This document shows, one piece after another, positions 1-13,768 of a stretch of 52,952 nucleotides of DNA. The stretch comes from Paraphysomonas bandaiensis (lineage: Eukaryota; Chrysophyceae), in assembly GCA_965644295.1 (NCBI GenBank), contig CBFFRP010000660.1, forward strand, positions 1 through 52,952. The letters run 5' to 3'. A model generated the notes under the pieces. It was given only the letters and a program-made list of their open reading frames with translations. It made no database searches and was not told the origin of the DNA. A program made the position numbers and the translations under genes. How positions within the stretch are numbered: position 1 is the stretch's first letter; every line of letters begins with the position of its first letter.

Positions 1-1549
1 CCATCTCCACCTGCTCCTCACACCTCTGCCGCAGCTCCACGGTGATCTTATCCACCACTCCTGGCGTCCTCATGCACCATTGACAGAACTCCCCATAACT
101 CTTGGACCTCGCTTTCTCCACCAGCTGACTAGGGTCGTCCTCTTCCTTGGCCTCTGTTTCCCTCCCCCCTTTCCTGCTAGTGCGAGCCTCCTCCTCTTTT
201 CCTGTCATACTCTCCTTCTCTACTGTCAACCAAGTCTCCTCACTGCTGCTCCCTTCATCTGGATACTCTTCTACCCATCGATCCATGTTCGGTCTTCTGT
301 CTCCTCTCATCCACCTAACCTGATCTCTATAGCTTTTCAGAGGCGGTCCTATCTCCCTGAGCTCTCTCAATGCTACCTGAATGACCTCCTTCTGCTCCTC
401 CAGATACATCAACCTCTCTGCCAACCTATTGCTAGTCGTGAGATAGTCCAGCAGCTCCGGTATCCTCTCCCTTTCCTGGCTCAGTAACTCGAAATCCATG
501 TCTCGACGCCCCCTGGTCCTTGCATGTTGGATGATCCCCAGCCACGACACATAGAACTCTCTTTGTATATCTGGTACTCCCTCCTTCACTGCAGCCATCT
601 TCAGCTCCTCCATCAATCTATCCAATACCCCCCTGTACGTGCCTTCCGTCATCCTCTCTCTCACATTCTGTATCTCTCTCCTCACCAGCCTCTCACTCTG
701 CCATACATACTTGTCTTGATATTCTGGTTCCACCGGCTTCACCAGATGTAGCAGCATATTCCTCTGAAGCATGTTCCTAGTCTCCTGTGATAGTCCCACG
801 GGTTTCGAGGCTACATGAATGTCCTCCTGCATCCATCCTCCATCTCGTCTGCTCTCCTCCTCATCTGTCCTCCGTCTACCACTGGACCTACTCCCCATAC
901 TCCACTCATCCTGTGACAACATCTCCTCCCCTCGTCTTCTTCTCCCGCCCCCTACTCCCATCGCAGCCAACTCCTCCATCACTGGTGTACTTCGATACTC
1001 TTCCCCTATCTCCCTTCTGGCTGGTGTCTTCGGATAGTCGTCCCCTCTTTCTCCTCTATGAGACTGCCAATGCTCTGCTCCTGTGGCCTCCCTCCTACTC
1101 GTCGGTGTCTGCCCCTCTTCCCTCATTATCTTCCCTTCTCTCCGACCTCCTCTATACCAGCATACCCAACACTGTGTAGCATACTTCGGCGCTGATCCTG
1201 CCTTCAGTACTGCCTGGCAGCTCCTACACTTACGATCAAATATGAGAGTCTCTGTCCGTGGATTCCCTCTCATCTCTATCACAGGCTGATCTCTTGCTTT
1301 CTCTGTCGCATACTTCTGACGCACCCACACCCATGATGGGATATCTGCAGGCCTGCTCTCCCTCTCTTCCTGCTCCAATTCCCCTAGCCGCATCTTCTCA
1401 CTAAACAATTTCCTGGTGGTTTCCATACCCATCGCTCCGGTCTCTCTCGCTCGTACAGGCATTCCTGTTAGTGGGTCTCCCTCGTCTGACTCTTGATAGT
1501 CTGGTGCCCCGCTCCAATCTCTGTACAGTCTCTCCATTGTGGCCCCCAT
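1..1549 (-). CDS. GC-rich unrecognised protein, partial, zinc-ribbon-like
   Basis: An uninterrupted minus-strand reading frame runs from about 1885 down to base 1 and continues off the window. The first in-frame ATG is at 1549, giving at least 516 residues. A second ATG lies four codons in. Residues 108, 111, 127 and 130 are cysteines in a CX2C-X15-CX2C arrangement followed by WYRGG, like a zinc ribbon. A long charged Arg/Glu/Gly-rich part follows, then a helical Glu/Leu/Arg-rich part from about residue 270. A second CX2C (CQWC) lies near the visible end. Codon use is rich in G and C, unlike the AT-rich host genes, and there is no AT-rich start. I do not recognise the family. The composition, and the copying of its upstream part into the adjoining palindrome, suggest an ORF of a mobile element (gag-like), but that is inference. 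The plus-strand frames over this interval are shadows. Confidence 0.6.
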   Translation of the reverse strand, partial: MGATMERLYRDWSGAPDYQESDEGDPLTGMPVRARETGAMGMETTRKLFSEKMRLGELEQEERESRPADIPSWVWVRQKYATEKARDQPVIEMRGNPRTETLIFDRKCRSCQAVLKAGSAPKYATQCWVCWYRGGRREGKIMREEGQTPTSRREATGAEHWQSHRGERGDDYPKTPARREIGEEYRSTPVMEELAAMGVGGGRRRRGEEMLSQDEWSMGSRSSGRRRTDEEESRRDGGWMQEDIHVASKPVGLSQETRNMLQRNMLLHLVKPVEPEYQDKYVWQSERLVRREIQNVRERMTEGTYRGVLDRLMEELKMAAVKEGVPDIQREFYVSWLGIIQHARTRGRRDMDFELLSQERERIPELLDYLTTSNRLAERLMYLEEQKEVIQVALRELREIGPPLKSYRDQVRWMRGDRRPNMDRWVEEYPDEGSSSEETWLTVEKESMTGKEEEARTSRKGGRETEAKEEDDPSQLVEKARSKSYGEFCQWCMRTPGVVDKITVELRQRCEEQVEM

Positions 1550-1679
1550 CCCTGGCCTGCCCTTGTTGCTGTGTCTACTCCCGTCCCCACGGTTGTAGAC
1601 TGGTTCCTCGAATGGGGCCGTCCCTTGGCCGGTCCCGGTATCCCCCCATGCCTCGGAGAGTGATGTGTCCCGTGCACCG

Positions 1680-2025
1680 TCCACATCGTCCTCCCATCGC
1701 TCCGCCCTTCGCTCTTCCCCACTTTGGGATCGTTGCCATGAAATTCCGCTGCCCCCTCTTCTTCGTGGCTGATCAAGTCCACTGGTTCGCGAGGGCAGCC
1801 CACGTTGTCCACCACATGAGACGATCGGAGATGTGGGGGTCCAAGGCAAAGCCCTCTGCCAAGGACCCCCACATCTCCGATCGTCTCATGTGGTGGACAA
1901 CGTGGGCTGCCCTCGCGAACCAGTGGACTTGATCAGCCACGAAGAAGAGGGGGCAGCGGAATTTTATGGCAACGATCCCAAAGTGGGGAAGAGCGAAGGG
2001 CGGAGCGATGGGAGGACGATGTGGA
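1680..2025. repeat. Near-perfect long palindrome (inverted repeat)
   Basis: Bases 1680-1842 reappear as reverse complement at 1863-2025 with about one mismatch (near 1742/1963). The centre is at about 1852.5, with a roughly 20-base spacer that itself pairs partly. The left arm continues the open minus-strand frame of the GC-rich gene. The right arm ends exactly where the satellite array begins. Such a fold-back junction is what template switching or break repair by self-priming leaves behind; that cause is inference. Confidence 0.95.
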
Positions 2026-5000
2026 GTTTGTCCTTGAGTAGTGTGTTGTGCGTTTGTGCATGGTGACTTGTTTCAAAAGGAAGCAGGGTATTGTGTTACA
2101 TGCGTATGCACTGCTTGAGTCAATCATGAGGGTATTTTGCACATAGGCACATGAGTAAACAACTTTGTTAGAGTGAGCAATACTTTTGTTTTATTATATC
2201 ACTGTATGATACGTGTGTGAATGTATGTGTAATTGTATTATTAGTGCTAATAAATAGTGTATGTCTGATGAATATATACGTCAACTGCTGAATTGAGTAA
2301 GTATGATGATGATGATGATATCATGATGACTGATATAAGAGTATTGCGATGATGAAACTTAACCCAGCTCAATGATAGCCATGATATGTCAATATTCTTC
2401 AGTTTGTTCTTGAGTAGTGTGTTGTGCGTTTGTGCATGGTGACTTGTTTCAAAAGGAAGCAGGGTATTGTGTTACATGCGTATGCACTGCTTGAGTCAAT
2501 CATGAGGGTATTTTGCACATAGGCACATGAGTAAACAACTTTGTTAGAGTGAGCAATACTTCTGTTTTATTATATCACTGTATGATACGTGTGTGAATGT
2601 ATGTGTAATTGTATTGTTAGTGCTAATAAATAGTGTATGTCTGATGCATATATACGTCAACTGCTGAATTGAGTAAGTATGATGATGATGATGATGATAT
2701 CATGATGACTGATATAAGAGTATTGCGATGATGAAACTTAACCCAGCTCAATGATAGCCATGATATGTCAATATTCTTCAGTTTGTCCTTGAGTAGTGTG
2801 TTGTGCGTTTGTGCATGGTGACTTGTTTCAAAAGGAAGCAGGGTATTGTGTTACATGCGTATGCACTGCTTGAGTCAATCATGAGGGTATTTTGCACATA
2901 GGCACATGAGTAAACAACTTTGTTAGAGTGAGCAATACTTCTGTTTTATTATATCACTGTATGATACGTGTGTGAATGTATGTGTAATTGTATTGTTAGT
3001 GCTAATAAATAGTGTATGTCTGATGAATATATACGTCAACTGCTGAATTGAGTAAGTATGATGATGATGATGATGATATCATGATGACTGATATAAGAGT
3101 ATTGCGATGATGAAACTTAACCCAGCTCAATGATAGCCATGATATGTCAATATTCTTCAGTTTGTCCTTGAGTAGTGTGTTGTGCGTTTGTGCATGGTGA
3201 CTTGTTTCAAAAGGAAGCAGGGTATTGTGTTACATGCGTATGCACTGCTTGAGTCAATCATGAGGGTATTTTGCACATAGGCACATGAGTAAACAACTTT
3301 GTTAGAGTGAGCAATACTTCTGTTTTATTATATCACTGTATGATACGTGTGTGAATGTATGTGTAATTGTATTATTAGTGCTAATAAATAGTGTATGTCT
3401 GATGAATATATACGTCAACTGCTGAATTGAGTAAGTATGATGATGATGATGATATCATGATGACTGATATAAGAGTATTGCGATGATGAAACTTAACCCA
3501 GCTCAATGATAGCCATGATATGTCAATATTCTTCAGTTTGTTCTTGAGTAGTGTGTTGTGCGTTTGTGCATGGTGACTTGTTTCAAAAGGAAGCAGGGTA
3601 TTGTGTTACATGCGTATGCACTGCTTGAGTCAATCATGAGGGTATTTTGCACATAGGCACATGAGTAAACAACTTTGTTAGAGTGAGCAATACTTCTGTT
3701 TTATTATATCACTGTATGATACGTGTGTGAATGTATGTGTAATTGTATTGTTAGTGCTAATAAATAGTGTATGTCTGATGAATATATACGTCAACTGCTG
3801 AATTGAGTAAGTATGATGATGATGATGATGATATCATGATGACTGATATAAGAGTATTGCGATGATGAAACTTAACCCAGCTCAATGATAGCCATGATAT
3901 GTCAATATTCTTCAGTTTGTCCTTGAGTAGTGTGTTGTGCGTTTGTGCATGGTGACTTGTTTCAAAAGGAAGCAGGGTATTGTGTTACATGCGTATGCAC
4001 TGCTTGAGTCAATCATGAGGGTATTTTGCACATAGGCACATGAGTAAACAACTTTGTTAGAGTGAGCAATACTTCTGTTTTATTATATCACTGTATGATA
4101 CGTGTGTGAATGTATGTGTAATTGTATTGTTAGTGCTAATAAATAGTGTATGTCTGATGAATATATACGTCAACTGCTGAATTGAGTAAGTATGATGATG
4201 ATGATGATGATATCATGATGACTGATATAAGAGTATTGCGATGATGAAACTTAACCCAGCTCAATGATAGCCATGATATGTCAATATTCTTCAGTTTGTC
4301 CTTGAGTAGTGTGTTGTGCGTTTGTGCATGGTGACTTGTTTCAAAAGGAAGCAGGGTATTGTGTTACATGCGTATGCACTGCTTGAGTCAATCATGAGGG
4401 TATTTTGCACATAGGCACATGAGTAAACAACTTTGTTAGAGTGAGCAATACTTCTGTTTTATTATATCACTGTATGATACGTGTGTGAATATATGTGTAA
4501 TTATATTAGTGCTAATAAATAGTGTATGTCTGATGAATATATACGTCAACTGCTGAATTGAGTAAGTATGATGATGATGATGATATCATGATGACTGATA
4601 TAAGAGTATTGCGATGATGAAACTTAACCCAGCTCAATGATAGCCATGATATGTCAATATTCTTCAGTTTGTCCTTGAGTAGTGTGTTGTGCGTTTGTGC
4701 ATGGTGACTTGTTTCAAAAGGAAGCAGGGTATTGTGTTACATGCGTATGCACTGCTTGAGTCAATCATGAGGGTATTTTGCACATAGGCACATGAGTAAA
4801 CAACTTTGTTAGAGTGAGCAATACTTCTGTTTTATTATATCACTGTATGATACGTGTGTGAATATATGTGTAATTGTATTAGTGCTAATAAATAGTGTAT
4901 GTCTGATGAATATATACGTCAACTGCTGAATTGAGTAAGTATGATGATGATGATGATATCATGATGACTGATATAAGAGTATTGCGATGATGAAACTTAA

Positions 5001-8000
5001 CCCAGCTCAATGATAGCCATGATATGTCAATATTCTTCAGTTTGTCCTTGAGTAGTGTGTTGTGCGTTTGTGCATGGTGACTTGTTTCAAAAGGAAGCAG
5101 GGTATTGTGTTACATGCGTATGCACTGCTTGAGTCAATCATGAGGGTATTTTGCACATAGGCACATGAGTAAACAACTTTGTTAGAGTGAGCAATACTTC
5201 TGTTTTATTATATCACTGTATGATATGTGTGTGAATGTATGTGTAATTGTATTAGTGCTAATAAATAGTGTATGTCTGATGAATATATACGTCAACTGCT
5301 GAATTGAGTAAGTATGATGATGATGATGATGATATCATGATGACTGATATAAGAGTATTGCGATGATGAAACTTAACCCAGCTCAATGATAGCCATGATA
5401 TGTCAATATTCTTCAGTTTGTCCTTGAGTAGTGTGTTGTGCGTTTGTGCATGGTGACTTGTTTCAAAAGGAAGCAGGGTATTGTGTTACATGCGTATGCA
5501 CTGCTTGAGTCAATCATGAGGGTATTTTGCACATAGGCACATGAGTAAACAACTTTGTTAGAGTGAGCAATACTTCTGTTTTATTATATCACTGTATGAT
5601 ACGTGTGTGAATGTATGTGTAATTGTATTAGTGCTAATAAATAGTGTATGTCTGATGAATATATACGTCAACTGCTGAATTGAGTAAGTATGATGATGAT
5701 GATATCATGATGACTGATATAAGAGTATTGCGATGATGAAACTTAACCCAGCTCAATGATAGCCATGATATGTCAATATTCTTCAGTTTGTCCTTGAGTA
5801 GTGTGTTGTGCGTTTGTGCATGGTGACTTGTTTCAAAAGGAAGCAGGGTATTGTGTTACATGCGTATGCACTGCTTGAGTCAATCATGAGGGTATTTTGC
5901 ACATAGGCACATGAGTAAACAACTTTGTTAGAGTGAGCAATACTTCTGTTTTATTATATCACTGTATGATACGTGTGTGAATATATGTGTAATTGTATTA
6001 GTGCTAATAAATAGTGTATGTCTGATGAATATATACGTCAACTGCTGAATTGAGTAAGTATGATGATGATGATGATATCATGATGACTGATATAAGAGTA
6101 TTGCGATGATGAAACTTAACCCAGCTCAATGATAGCCATGATATGTCAATATTCTTCAGTTTGTCCTTGAGTAGTGTGTTGTGCGTTTGTGCATGGTGAC
6201 TTGTTTCAAAAGGAAGCAGGGTATTGTGTTACATGCGTATGCACTGCTTGAGTCAATCATGAGGGTATTTTGCACATAGGCACATGAGTAAACAACTTTG
6301 TTAGAGTGAGCAATACTTCTGTTTTATTATATCACTGTATGATACGTGTGTGAATATATGTGTAATTGTATTAGTGCTAATAAATAGTGTATGTCTGATG
6401 AATATATACGTCAACTGCTGAATTGAGTAAGTATGATGATGATGATGATATCATGATGACTGATATAAGAGTATTGCGATGATGAAACTTAACCCAGCTC
6501 AATGATAGCCATGATATGTCAATATTCTTCAGTTTGTCCTTGAGTAGTGTGTTGTGCGTTTGTGCATGGTGACTTGTTTCAAAAGGAAGCAGGGTATTGT
6601 GTTACATGCGTATGCACTGCTTGAGTCAATCATGAGGGTATTTTGCACATAGGCACATGAGTAAACAACTTTGTTAGAGTGAGCAATACTTCTGTTTTAT
6701 TATATCACTGTATGATATGTGTGTGAATGTATGTGTAATTGTATTAGTGCTAATAAATAGTGTATGTCTGATGAATATATACGTCAACTGCTGAATTGAG
6801 TAAGTATGATGATGATGATGATGATATCATGATGACTGATATAAGAGTATTGCGATGATGAAACTTAACCCAGCTCAATGATAGCCATGATATGTCAATA
6901 TTCTTCAGTTTGTCCTTGAGTAGTGTGTTGTGCGTTTGTGCATGGTGACTTGTTTCAAAAGGAAGCAGGGTATTGTGTTACATGCGTATGCACTGCTTGA
7001 GTCAATCATGAGGGTATTTTGCACATAGGCACATGAGTAAACAACTTTGTTAGAGTGAGCAATACTTCTGTTTTATTATATCACTGTATGATACGTGTGT
7101 GAATGTATGTGTAATTGTATTAGTGCTAATAAATAGTGTATGTCTGATGAATATATACGTCAACTGCTGAATTGAGTAAGTATGATGATGATGATATCAT
7201 GATGACTGATATAAGAGTATTGCGATGATGAAACTTAACCCAGCTCAATGATAGCCATGATATGTCAATATTCTTCAGTTTGTCCTTGAGTAGTGTGTTG
7301 TGCGTTTGTGCATGGTGACTTGTTTCAAAAGGAAGCAGGGTATTGTGTTACATGCGTATGCACTGCTTGAGTCAATCATGAGGGTATTTTGCACATAGGC
7401 ACATGAGTAAACAACTTTGTTAGAGTGAGCAATACTTCTGTTTTATTATATCACTGTATGATACGTGTGTGAATGTATGTGTAATTGTATTAGTGCTAAT
7501 AAATAGTGTATGTCTGATGAATATATACGTCAACTGCTGAATTGAGTAAGTATGATGATGATGATGATATCATGATGACTGATATAAGAGTATTGCGATG
7601 ATGAAACTTAACCCAGCTCAATGATAGCCATGATATGTCAATATTCTTCAGTTTGTCCTTGAGTAGTGTGTTGTGCGTTTGTGCATGGTGACTTGTTTCA
7701 AAAGGAAGCAGGGTATTGTGTTACATGCGTATGCACTGCTTGAGTCAATCATGAGGGTATTTTGCACATAGGCACATGAGTAAACAACTTTGTTAGAGTG
7801 AGCAATACTTCTGTTTTATTATATCACTGTATGATACGTGTGTGAATATATGTGTAATTGTATTAGTGCTAATAAATAGTGTATGTCTGATGAATATATA
7901 CGTCAACTGCTGAATTGAGTAAGTATGATGATGATGATGATATCATGATGACTGATATAAGAGTATTGCGATGATGAAACTTAACCCAGCTCAATGATAG

Positions 8001-11000
8001 CCATGATATGTCAATATTCTTCAGTTTGTCCTTGAGTAGTGTGTTGTGCGTTTGTGCATGGTGACTTGTTTCAAAAGGAAGCAGGGTATTGTGTTACATG
8101 CGTATGCACTGCTTGAGTCAATCATGAGGGTATTTTGCACATAGGCACATGAGTAAACAACTTTGTTAGAGTGAGCAATACTTCTGTTTTATTATATCAC
8201 TGTATGATACGTGTGTGAATGTATGTGTAATTGTATTAGTGCTAATAAATAGTGTATGTCTGATGAATATATACGTCAACTGCTGAATTGAGTAAGTATG
8301 ATGATGATGATGATATCATGATGACTGATATAAGAGTATTGCGATGATGAAACTTAACCCAGCTCAATGATAGCCATGATATGTCAATATTCTTCAGTTT
8401 GTCCTTGAGTAGTGTGTTGTGCGTTTGTGCATGGTGACTTGTTTCAAAAGGAAGCAGGGTATTGTGTTACATGCGTATGCACTGCTTGAGTCAATCATGA
8501 GGGTATTTTGCACATAGGCACATGAGTAAACAACTTTGTTAGAGTGAGCAATACTTCTGTTTTATTATATCACTGTATGATACGTGTGTGAATATATGTG
8601 TAATTGTATTAGTGCTAATAAATAGTGTATGTCTGATGAATATATACGTCAACTGCTGAATTGAGTAAGTATGATGATGATGATGATATCATGATGACTG
8701 ATATAAGAGTATTGCGATGATGAAACTTAACCCAGCTCAATGATAGCCATGATATGTCAATATTCTTCAGTTTGTCCTTGAGTAGTGTGTTGTGCGTTTG
8801 TGCATGGTGACTTGTTTCAAAAGGAAGCAGGGTATTGTGTTACATGCGTATGCACTGCTTGAGTCAATCATGAGGGTATTTTGCACATAGGCACATGAGT
8901 AAACAACTTTGTTAGAGTGAGCAATACTTCTGTTTTATTATATCACTGTATGATACGTGTGTGAATGTATGTGTAATTGTATTATTAGTGCTAATAAATA
9001 GTGTATGTCTGATGAATATATACGTCAACTGCTGAATTGAGTAAGTATGATGATGATGATGATGATATCATGATGACTGATATAAGAGTATTGCGATGAT
9101 GAAACTTAACCCAGCTCAATGATAGCCATGATATGTCAATATTCTTCAGTTTGTCCTTGAGTAGTGTGTTGTGCGTTTGTGCATGGTGACTTGTTTCAAA
9201 AGGAAGCAGGGTATTGTGTTACATGCGTATGCACTGCTTGAGTCAATCATGAGGGTATTTTGCACATAGGCACATGAGTAAACAACTTTGTTAGAGTGAG
9301 CAATACTTCTGTTTTATTATATCACTGTATGATATGTGTGTGAATGTATGTGTAATTGTATTAGTGCTAATAAATAGTGTATGTCTGATGAATATATACG
9401 TCAACTGCTGAATTGAGTAAGTATGATGATGATGATATCATGATGACTGATATAAGAGTATTGCGATGATGAAACTTAACCCAGCTCAATGATAGCCATG
9501 ATATGTCAATATTCTTCAGTTTGTCCTTGAGTAGTGTGTTGTGCGTTTGTGCATGGTGACTTGTTTCAAAAGGAAGCAGGGTATTGTGTTACATGCGTAT
9601 GCACTGCTTGAGTCAATCATGAGGGTATTTTGCACATAGGCACATGAGTAAACAACTTTGTTAGAGTGAGCAATACTTCTGTTTTATTATATCACTGTAT
9701 GATATGTGTGTGAATGTATGTGTAATTGTATTATTAGTGCTAATAAATAGTGTATGTCTGATGAATATATACGTCAACTGCTGAATTGAGTAAGTATGAT
9801 GATGATGATGATGATATCATGATGACTGATATAAGAGTATTGCGATGATGAAACTTAACCCAGCTCAATGATAGCCATGATATGTCAATATTCTTCAGTT
9901 TGTCCTTGAGTAGTGTGTTGTGCGTTTGTGCATGGTGACTTGTTTCAAAAGGAAGCAGGGTATTGTGTTACATGCGTATGCACTGCTTGAGTCAATCATG
10001 AGGGTATTTTGCACATAGGCACATGAGTAAACAACTTTGTTAGAGTGAGCAATACTTTTGTTTTATTATATCACTGTATGATATGTGTGTGAATGTATGT
10101 GTAATTGTATTAGTGCTAATAAATAGTGTATGTCTGATGAATATATACGTCAACTGCTGAATTGAGTAAGTATGATGATGATGATATCATGATGACTGAT
10201 ATAAGAGTATTGCGATGATGAAACTTAACCCAGCTCAATGATAGCCATGATATGTCAATATTCTTCAGTTTGTCCTTGAGTAGTGTGTTGTGCGTTTGTG
10301 CATGGTGACTTGTTTCAAAAGGAAGCAGGGTATTGTGTTACATGCGTATGCACTGCTTGAGTCAATCATGAGGGTATTTTGCACATAGGCACATGAGTAA
10401 ACAACTTTGTTAGAGTGAGCAATACTTCTGTTTTATTATATCACTGTATGATACGTGTGTGAATATATGTGTAATTGTATTAGTGCTAATAAATAGTGTA
10501 TGTCTGATGAATATATACGTCAACTGCTGAATTGAGTAAGTATGATGATGATGATGATGATATCATGATGACTGATATAAGAGTATTGCGATGATGAAAC
10601 TTAACCCAGCTCAATGATAGCCATGATATGTCAATATTCTTCAGTTTGTCCTTGAGTAGTGTGTTGTGCGTTTGTGCATGGTGACTTGTTTCAAAAGGAA
10701 GCAGGGTATTGTGTTACATGCGTATGCACTGCTTGAGTCAATCATGAGGGTATTTTGCACATAGGCACATGAGTAAACAACTTTGTTAGAGTGAGCAATA
10801 CTTTTGTTTTATTATATCACTGTATGATATGTGTGTGAATGTATGTGTAATTGTATTATTAGTGCTAATAAATAGTGTATGTCTGATGAATATATACGTC
10901 AACTGCTGAATTGAGTAAGTATGATGATGATGATATCATGATGACTGATATAAGAGTATTGCGATGATGAAACTTAACCCAGCTCAATGATAGCCATGAT

Positions 11001-12935
11001 ATGTCAATATTCTTCAGTTTGTCCTTGAGTAGTGTGTTGTGCGTTTGTGCATGGTGACTTGTTTCAAAAGGAAGCAGGGTATTGTGTTACATGCGTATGC
11101 ACTGCTTGAGTCAATCATGAGGGTATTTTGCACATAGGCACATGAGTAAACAACTTTGTTAGAGTGAGCAATACTTCTGTTTTATTATATCACTGTATGA
11201 TACGTGTGTGAATGTATGTGTAATTGTATTATTAGTGCTAATAAATAGTGTATGTCTGATGAACATATACGTCAACTGCTGAATTGAGTAAGTATGATGA
11301 TGATGATGATGATATCATGATGACTGATATAAGAGTATTGCGATGATGAAACTTAACCCAGCTCAATGATAGCCATGATATGTCAATATTCTTCAGTTTG
11401 TCCTTGAGTAGTGTGTTGTGCGTTTGTGCATGGTGACTTGTTTCAAAAGGAAGCAGGGTATTGTGTTACATGCGTATGCACTGCTTGAGTCAATCATGAG
11501 GGTATTTTGCACATAGGCACATGAGTAAACAACTTTGTTAGAGTGAGCAATACTTTTGTTTTATTATATCACTGTATGATATGTGTGTGAATGTATGTGT
11601 AATTGTATTATTAGTGCTAATAAATAGTGTATGTCTGATGAATATATACGTCAACTGCTGAATTGAGTAAGTATGATGATGATGATATCATGATGACTGA
11701 TATAAGAGTATTGCGATGATGAAACTTAACCCAGCTCAATGATAGCCATGATATGTCAATATTCTTCAGTTTGTCCTTGAGTAGTGTGTTGTGCGTTTGT
11801 GCATGGTGACTTGTTTCAAAAGGAAGCAGGGTATTGTGTTACATGCGTATGCACTGCTTGAGTCAATCATGAGGGTATTTTGCACATAGGCACATGAGTA
11901 AACAACTTTGTTAGAGTGAGCAATACTTCTGTTTTATTATATCACAGTATGATACGTGTGTGAATGTATGTGTAATTGTATTATTAGTGCTAATAAATAG
12001 TGTATGTCTGATGAACATATACGTCAACTGCTGAATTGAGTAAGTATGATGATGATGATGATGATATCATGATGACTGATATAAGAGTATTGCGATGATG
12101 AAACTTAACCCAGCTCAATGATAGCCATGATATGTCAATATTCTTCAGTTTGTCCTTGAGTAGTGTGTTGTGCGTTTGTGCATGGTGACTTGTTTCAAAA
12201 GGAAGCAGGGTATTGTGTTACATGCGTATGCACTGCTTGAGTCAATCATGAGGGTATTTTGCACATAGGCACATGAGTAAACAACTTTGTTAGAGTGAGC
12301 AATACTTTTGTTTTATTATATCACTGTATGATACGTGTGTGAATGTATGTGTACTTGTATTATTAGTGCTAATAAATAGTGTATGTCTGATGAATATATA
12401 CGTCAACTGCTGAATTGAGTAAGTATGATGATGATATCATGATGACTGATATAAGAGTATTGCGATGATGAAACTTAACCCAGCTCAATGATAGCCATGA
12501 TATGTCAATATTCTTCAGTTTGTCCTTGAGTAGTGTGTTGTGCGTTTGTGCATGGTGACTTGTTTCAAAAGGAAGCAGGGTATTGTGTTACATGCGTATG
12601 CACTGCTTGAGTCAATCATGAGGGTATTTTGCACATAGGCACATGAGTAAACAACTTTGTTAGAGTGAGCAATACTTCTGTTTTATTATATCACTGTATG
12701 ATACGTGTGTGAATGTATGTGTAATTGTATTAGTGCTAATAAATAGTGTATGTCTGATGAATATATACGTCAACTGCTGAATTGAGTAAGTATGATGATG
12801 ATGATATCATGATGACTGATATAAGAGTATTGCGATGATGAAACTTAACCCAGCTCAATGATAGCCATGATATGTCAATATTCTTCAGTTTGTCCTTGAG
12901 TAGTGTGTTGTGCGTTTGTGCATGGTGACTTGTTT
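2026..12935. repeat. Satellite array, 29 full units of 370-379 bp plus a partial unit
   Basis: Units start with agtttgtccttgag at 2025, 2401, 2780, 3159, 3535, 3914, 4293, 4666, 5039, 5415, 5785, 6158, 6531, 6907, 7277, 7650, 8023, 8396, 8769, 9148, 9518, 9897, 10267, 10643, 11016, 11395, 11768, 12147 and 12517. A partial unit starts at 12887 and stops about 49 bases in. All lengths are 370, 373, 376 or 379. The variation comes from a GAT trinucleotide tract and a three-base att indel, so the steps of three do not imply coding. No frame stays open through a unit. Units are nearly identical, and diagnostic variants form higher-order patterns. The unit is about twice a nucleosome repeat, which is compatible with a centromeric or subtelomeric satellite but does not prove one. 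Confidence 0.98.
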
Positions 12936-13116
12936 ATGTCTTCTTATGTCTAGGATACATTATAGCTTATCCTCATGATGTTGAAAAACTATCGTCAAGA
13001 TTGTATAGCTATTTGTAGTTGAAGATAGATAACCTTCACTGACATCTTTCTGTCTACATAAGAATATAACTTGGAGTGTTTGATGATCTGCTTTGAAAGT
13101 TCACTCATCATTGTGA

Positions 13117-13332
13117 CGAATAAACAGTCAGGCATCCGGGAGGTTCACCTTAAGGACAGAGAGAAGTGGTTACACCTTGGTGCTTGCAGTGACGCACAAG
13201 CACCTTTGGTGGCGTTAAATAGTAGGACATCAGAGTTAATCAATAGTTAGTTAAATTGTTTTGCTACATTAGTTCTGAGTTCTGACTCTTTCACGCCTAT
13301 TGGCCTATTTCTAATAATCAGATATTCACTAC
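13117..13332. repeat. Dispersed repeat family A, copy 1 (partial)
   Basis: Shares the core aagtggttacaccttggtg, the gcgttaaatagtagga block and the end cgcctattg...taatcagatattcactact with copies at about 21379, 32949 and 44221. It lacks the upstream half of the longer copies. The rest of 12936-13768 is AT-rich and shows no gene I can support; an open frame at 13497-13769 on the minus strand looks like the 3' untranslated region of the receiver gene. Confidence 0.7.
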
Positions 13333-13768
13333 TATCTAAACAAACATTCAATTGACTCGATCAACATTTACTTCACTATACCTAAATATCAGGATATTTA
13401 GTTCTGTGAAATGGCCTACTACTATATTGACATATTGACACAGTTAAGATAATGATAGTTGAATATCTATATTTTCCCGGTGCTATTGAACCCAATTTAG
13501 GTCAAAAACACTTTCAGGGACAAAAAGTAAAGTTGCTGGTGAGAGTTATATACTTTCAAGTATTCATCCACAAAACAATACTTATTATACAAGATGTAAT
13601 AGATTCCAGTCAAGATTAGGTGTGCAAGACTAGAATAGGGGCTGATACAGACATCACAACCGCAAGTGACGATAAAGTATATGACATGAACACACGGGTA
13701 ACTAATTTGTGAGAAAAATTTACATAGTATACCATCATGTACACAATACCAGGTAGAAGACAATTTCA

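Noticed and set aside
80-1289. Several plus-strand open frames of 68-135 codons
   Set aside because: They are shadows of the continuous minus-strand frame; they start at non-ATG codons or mid-frame and encode low-complexity Leu/Ser/Pro text from pyrimidine-rich DNA.
2026-12935. Possible coding repeat because unit lengths differ by multiples of three
   Set aside because: Every frame of the unit contains stops; the three-base steps come from a GAT tract and an att indel.
2026-12935. CRISPR array
   Set aside because: Units are 370-379 bp, fully tandem and without unique spacers, in a eukaryotic genome.
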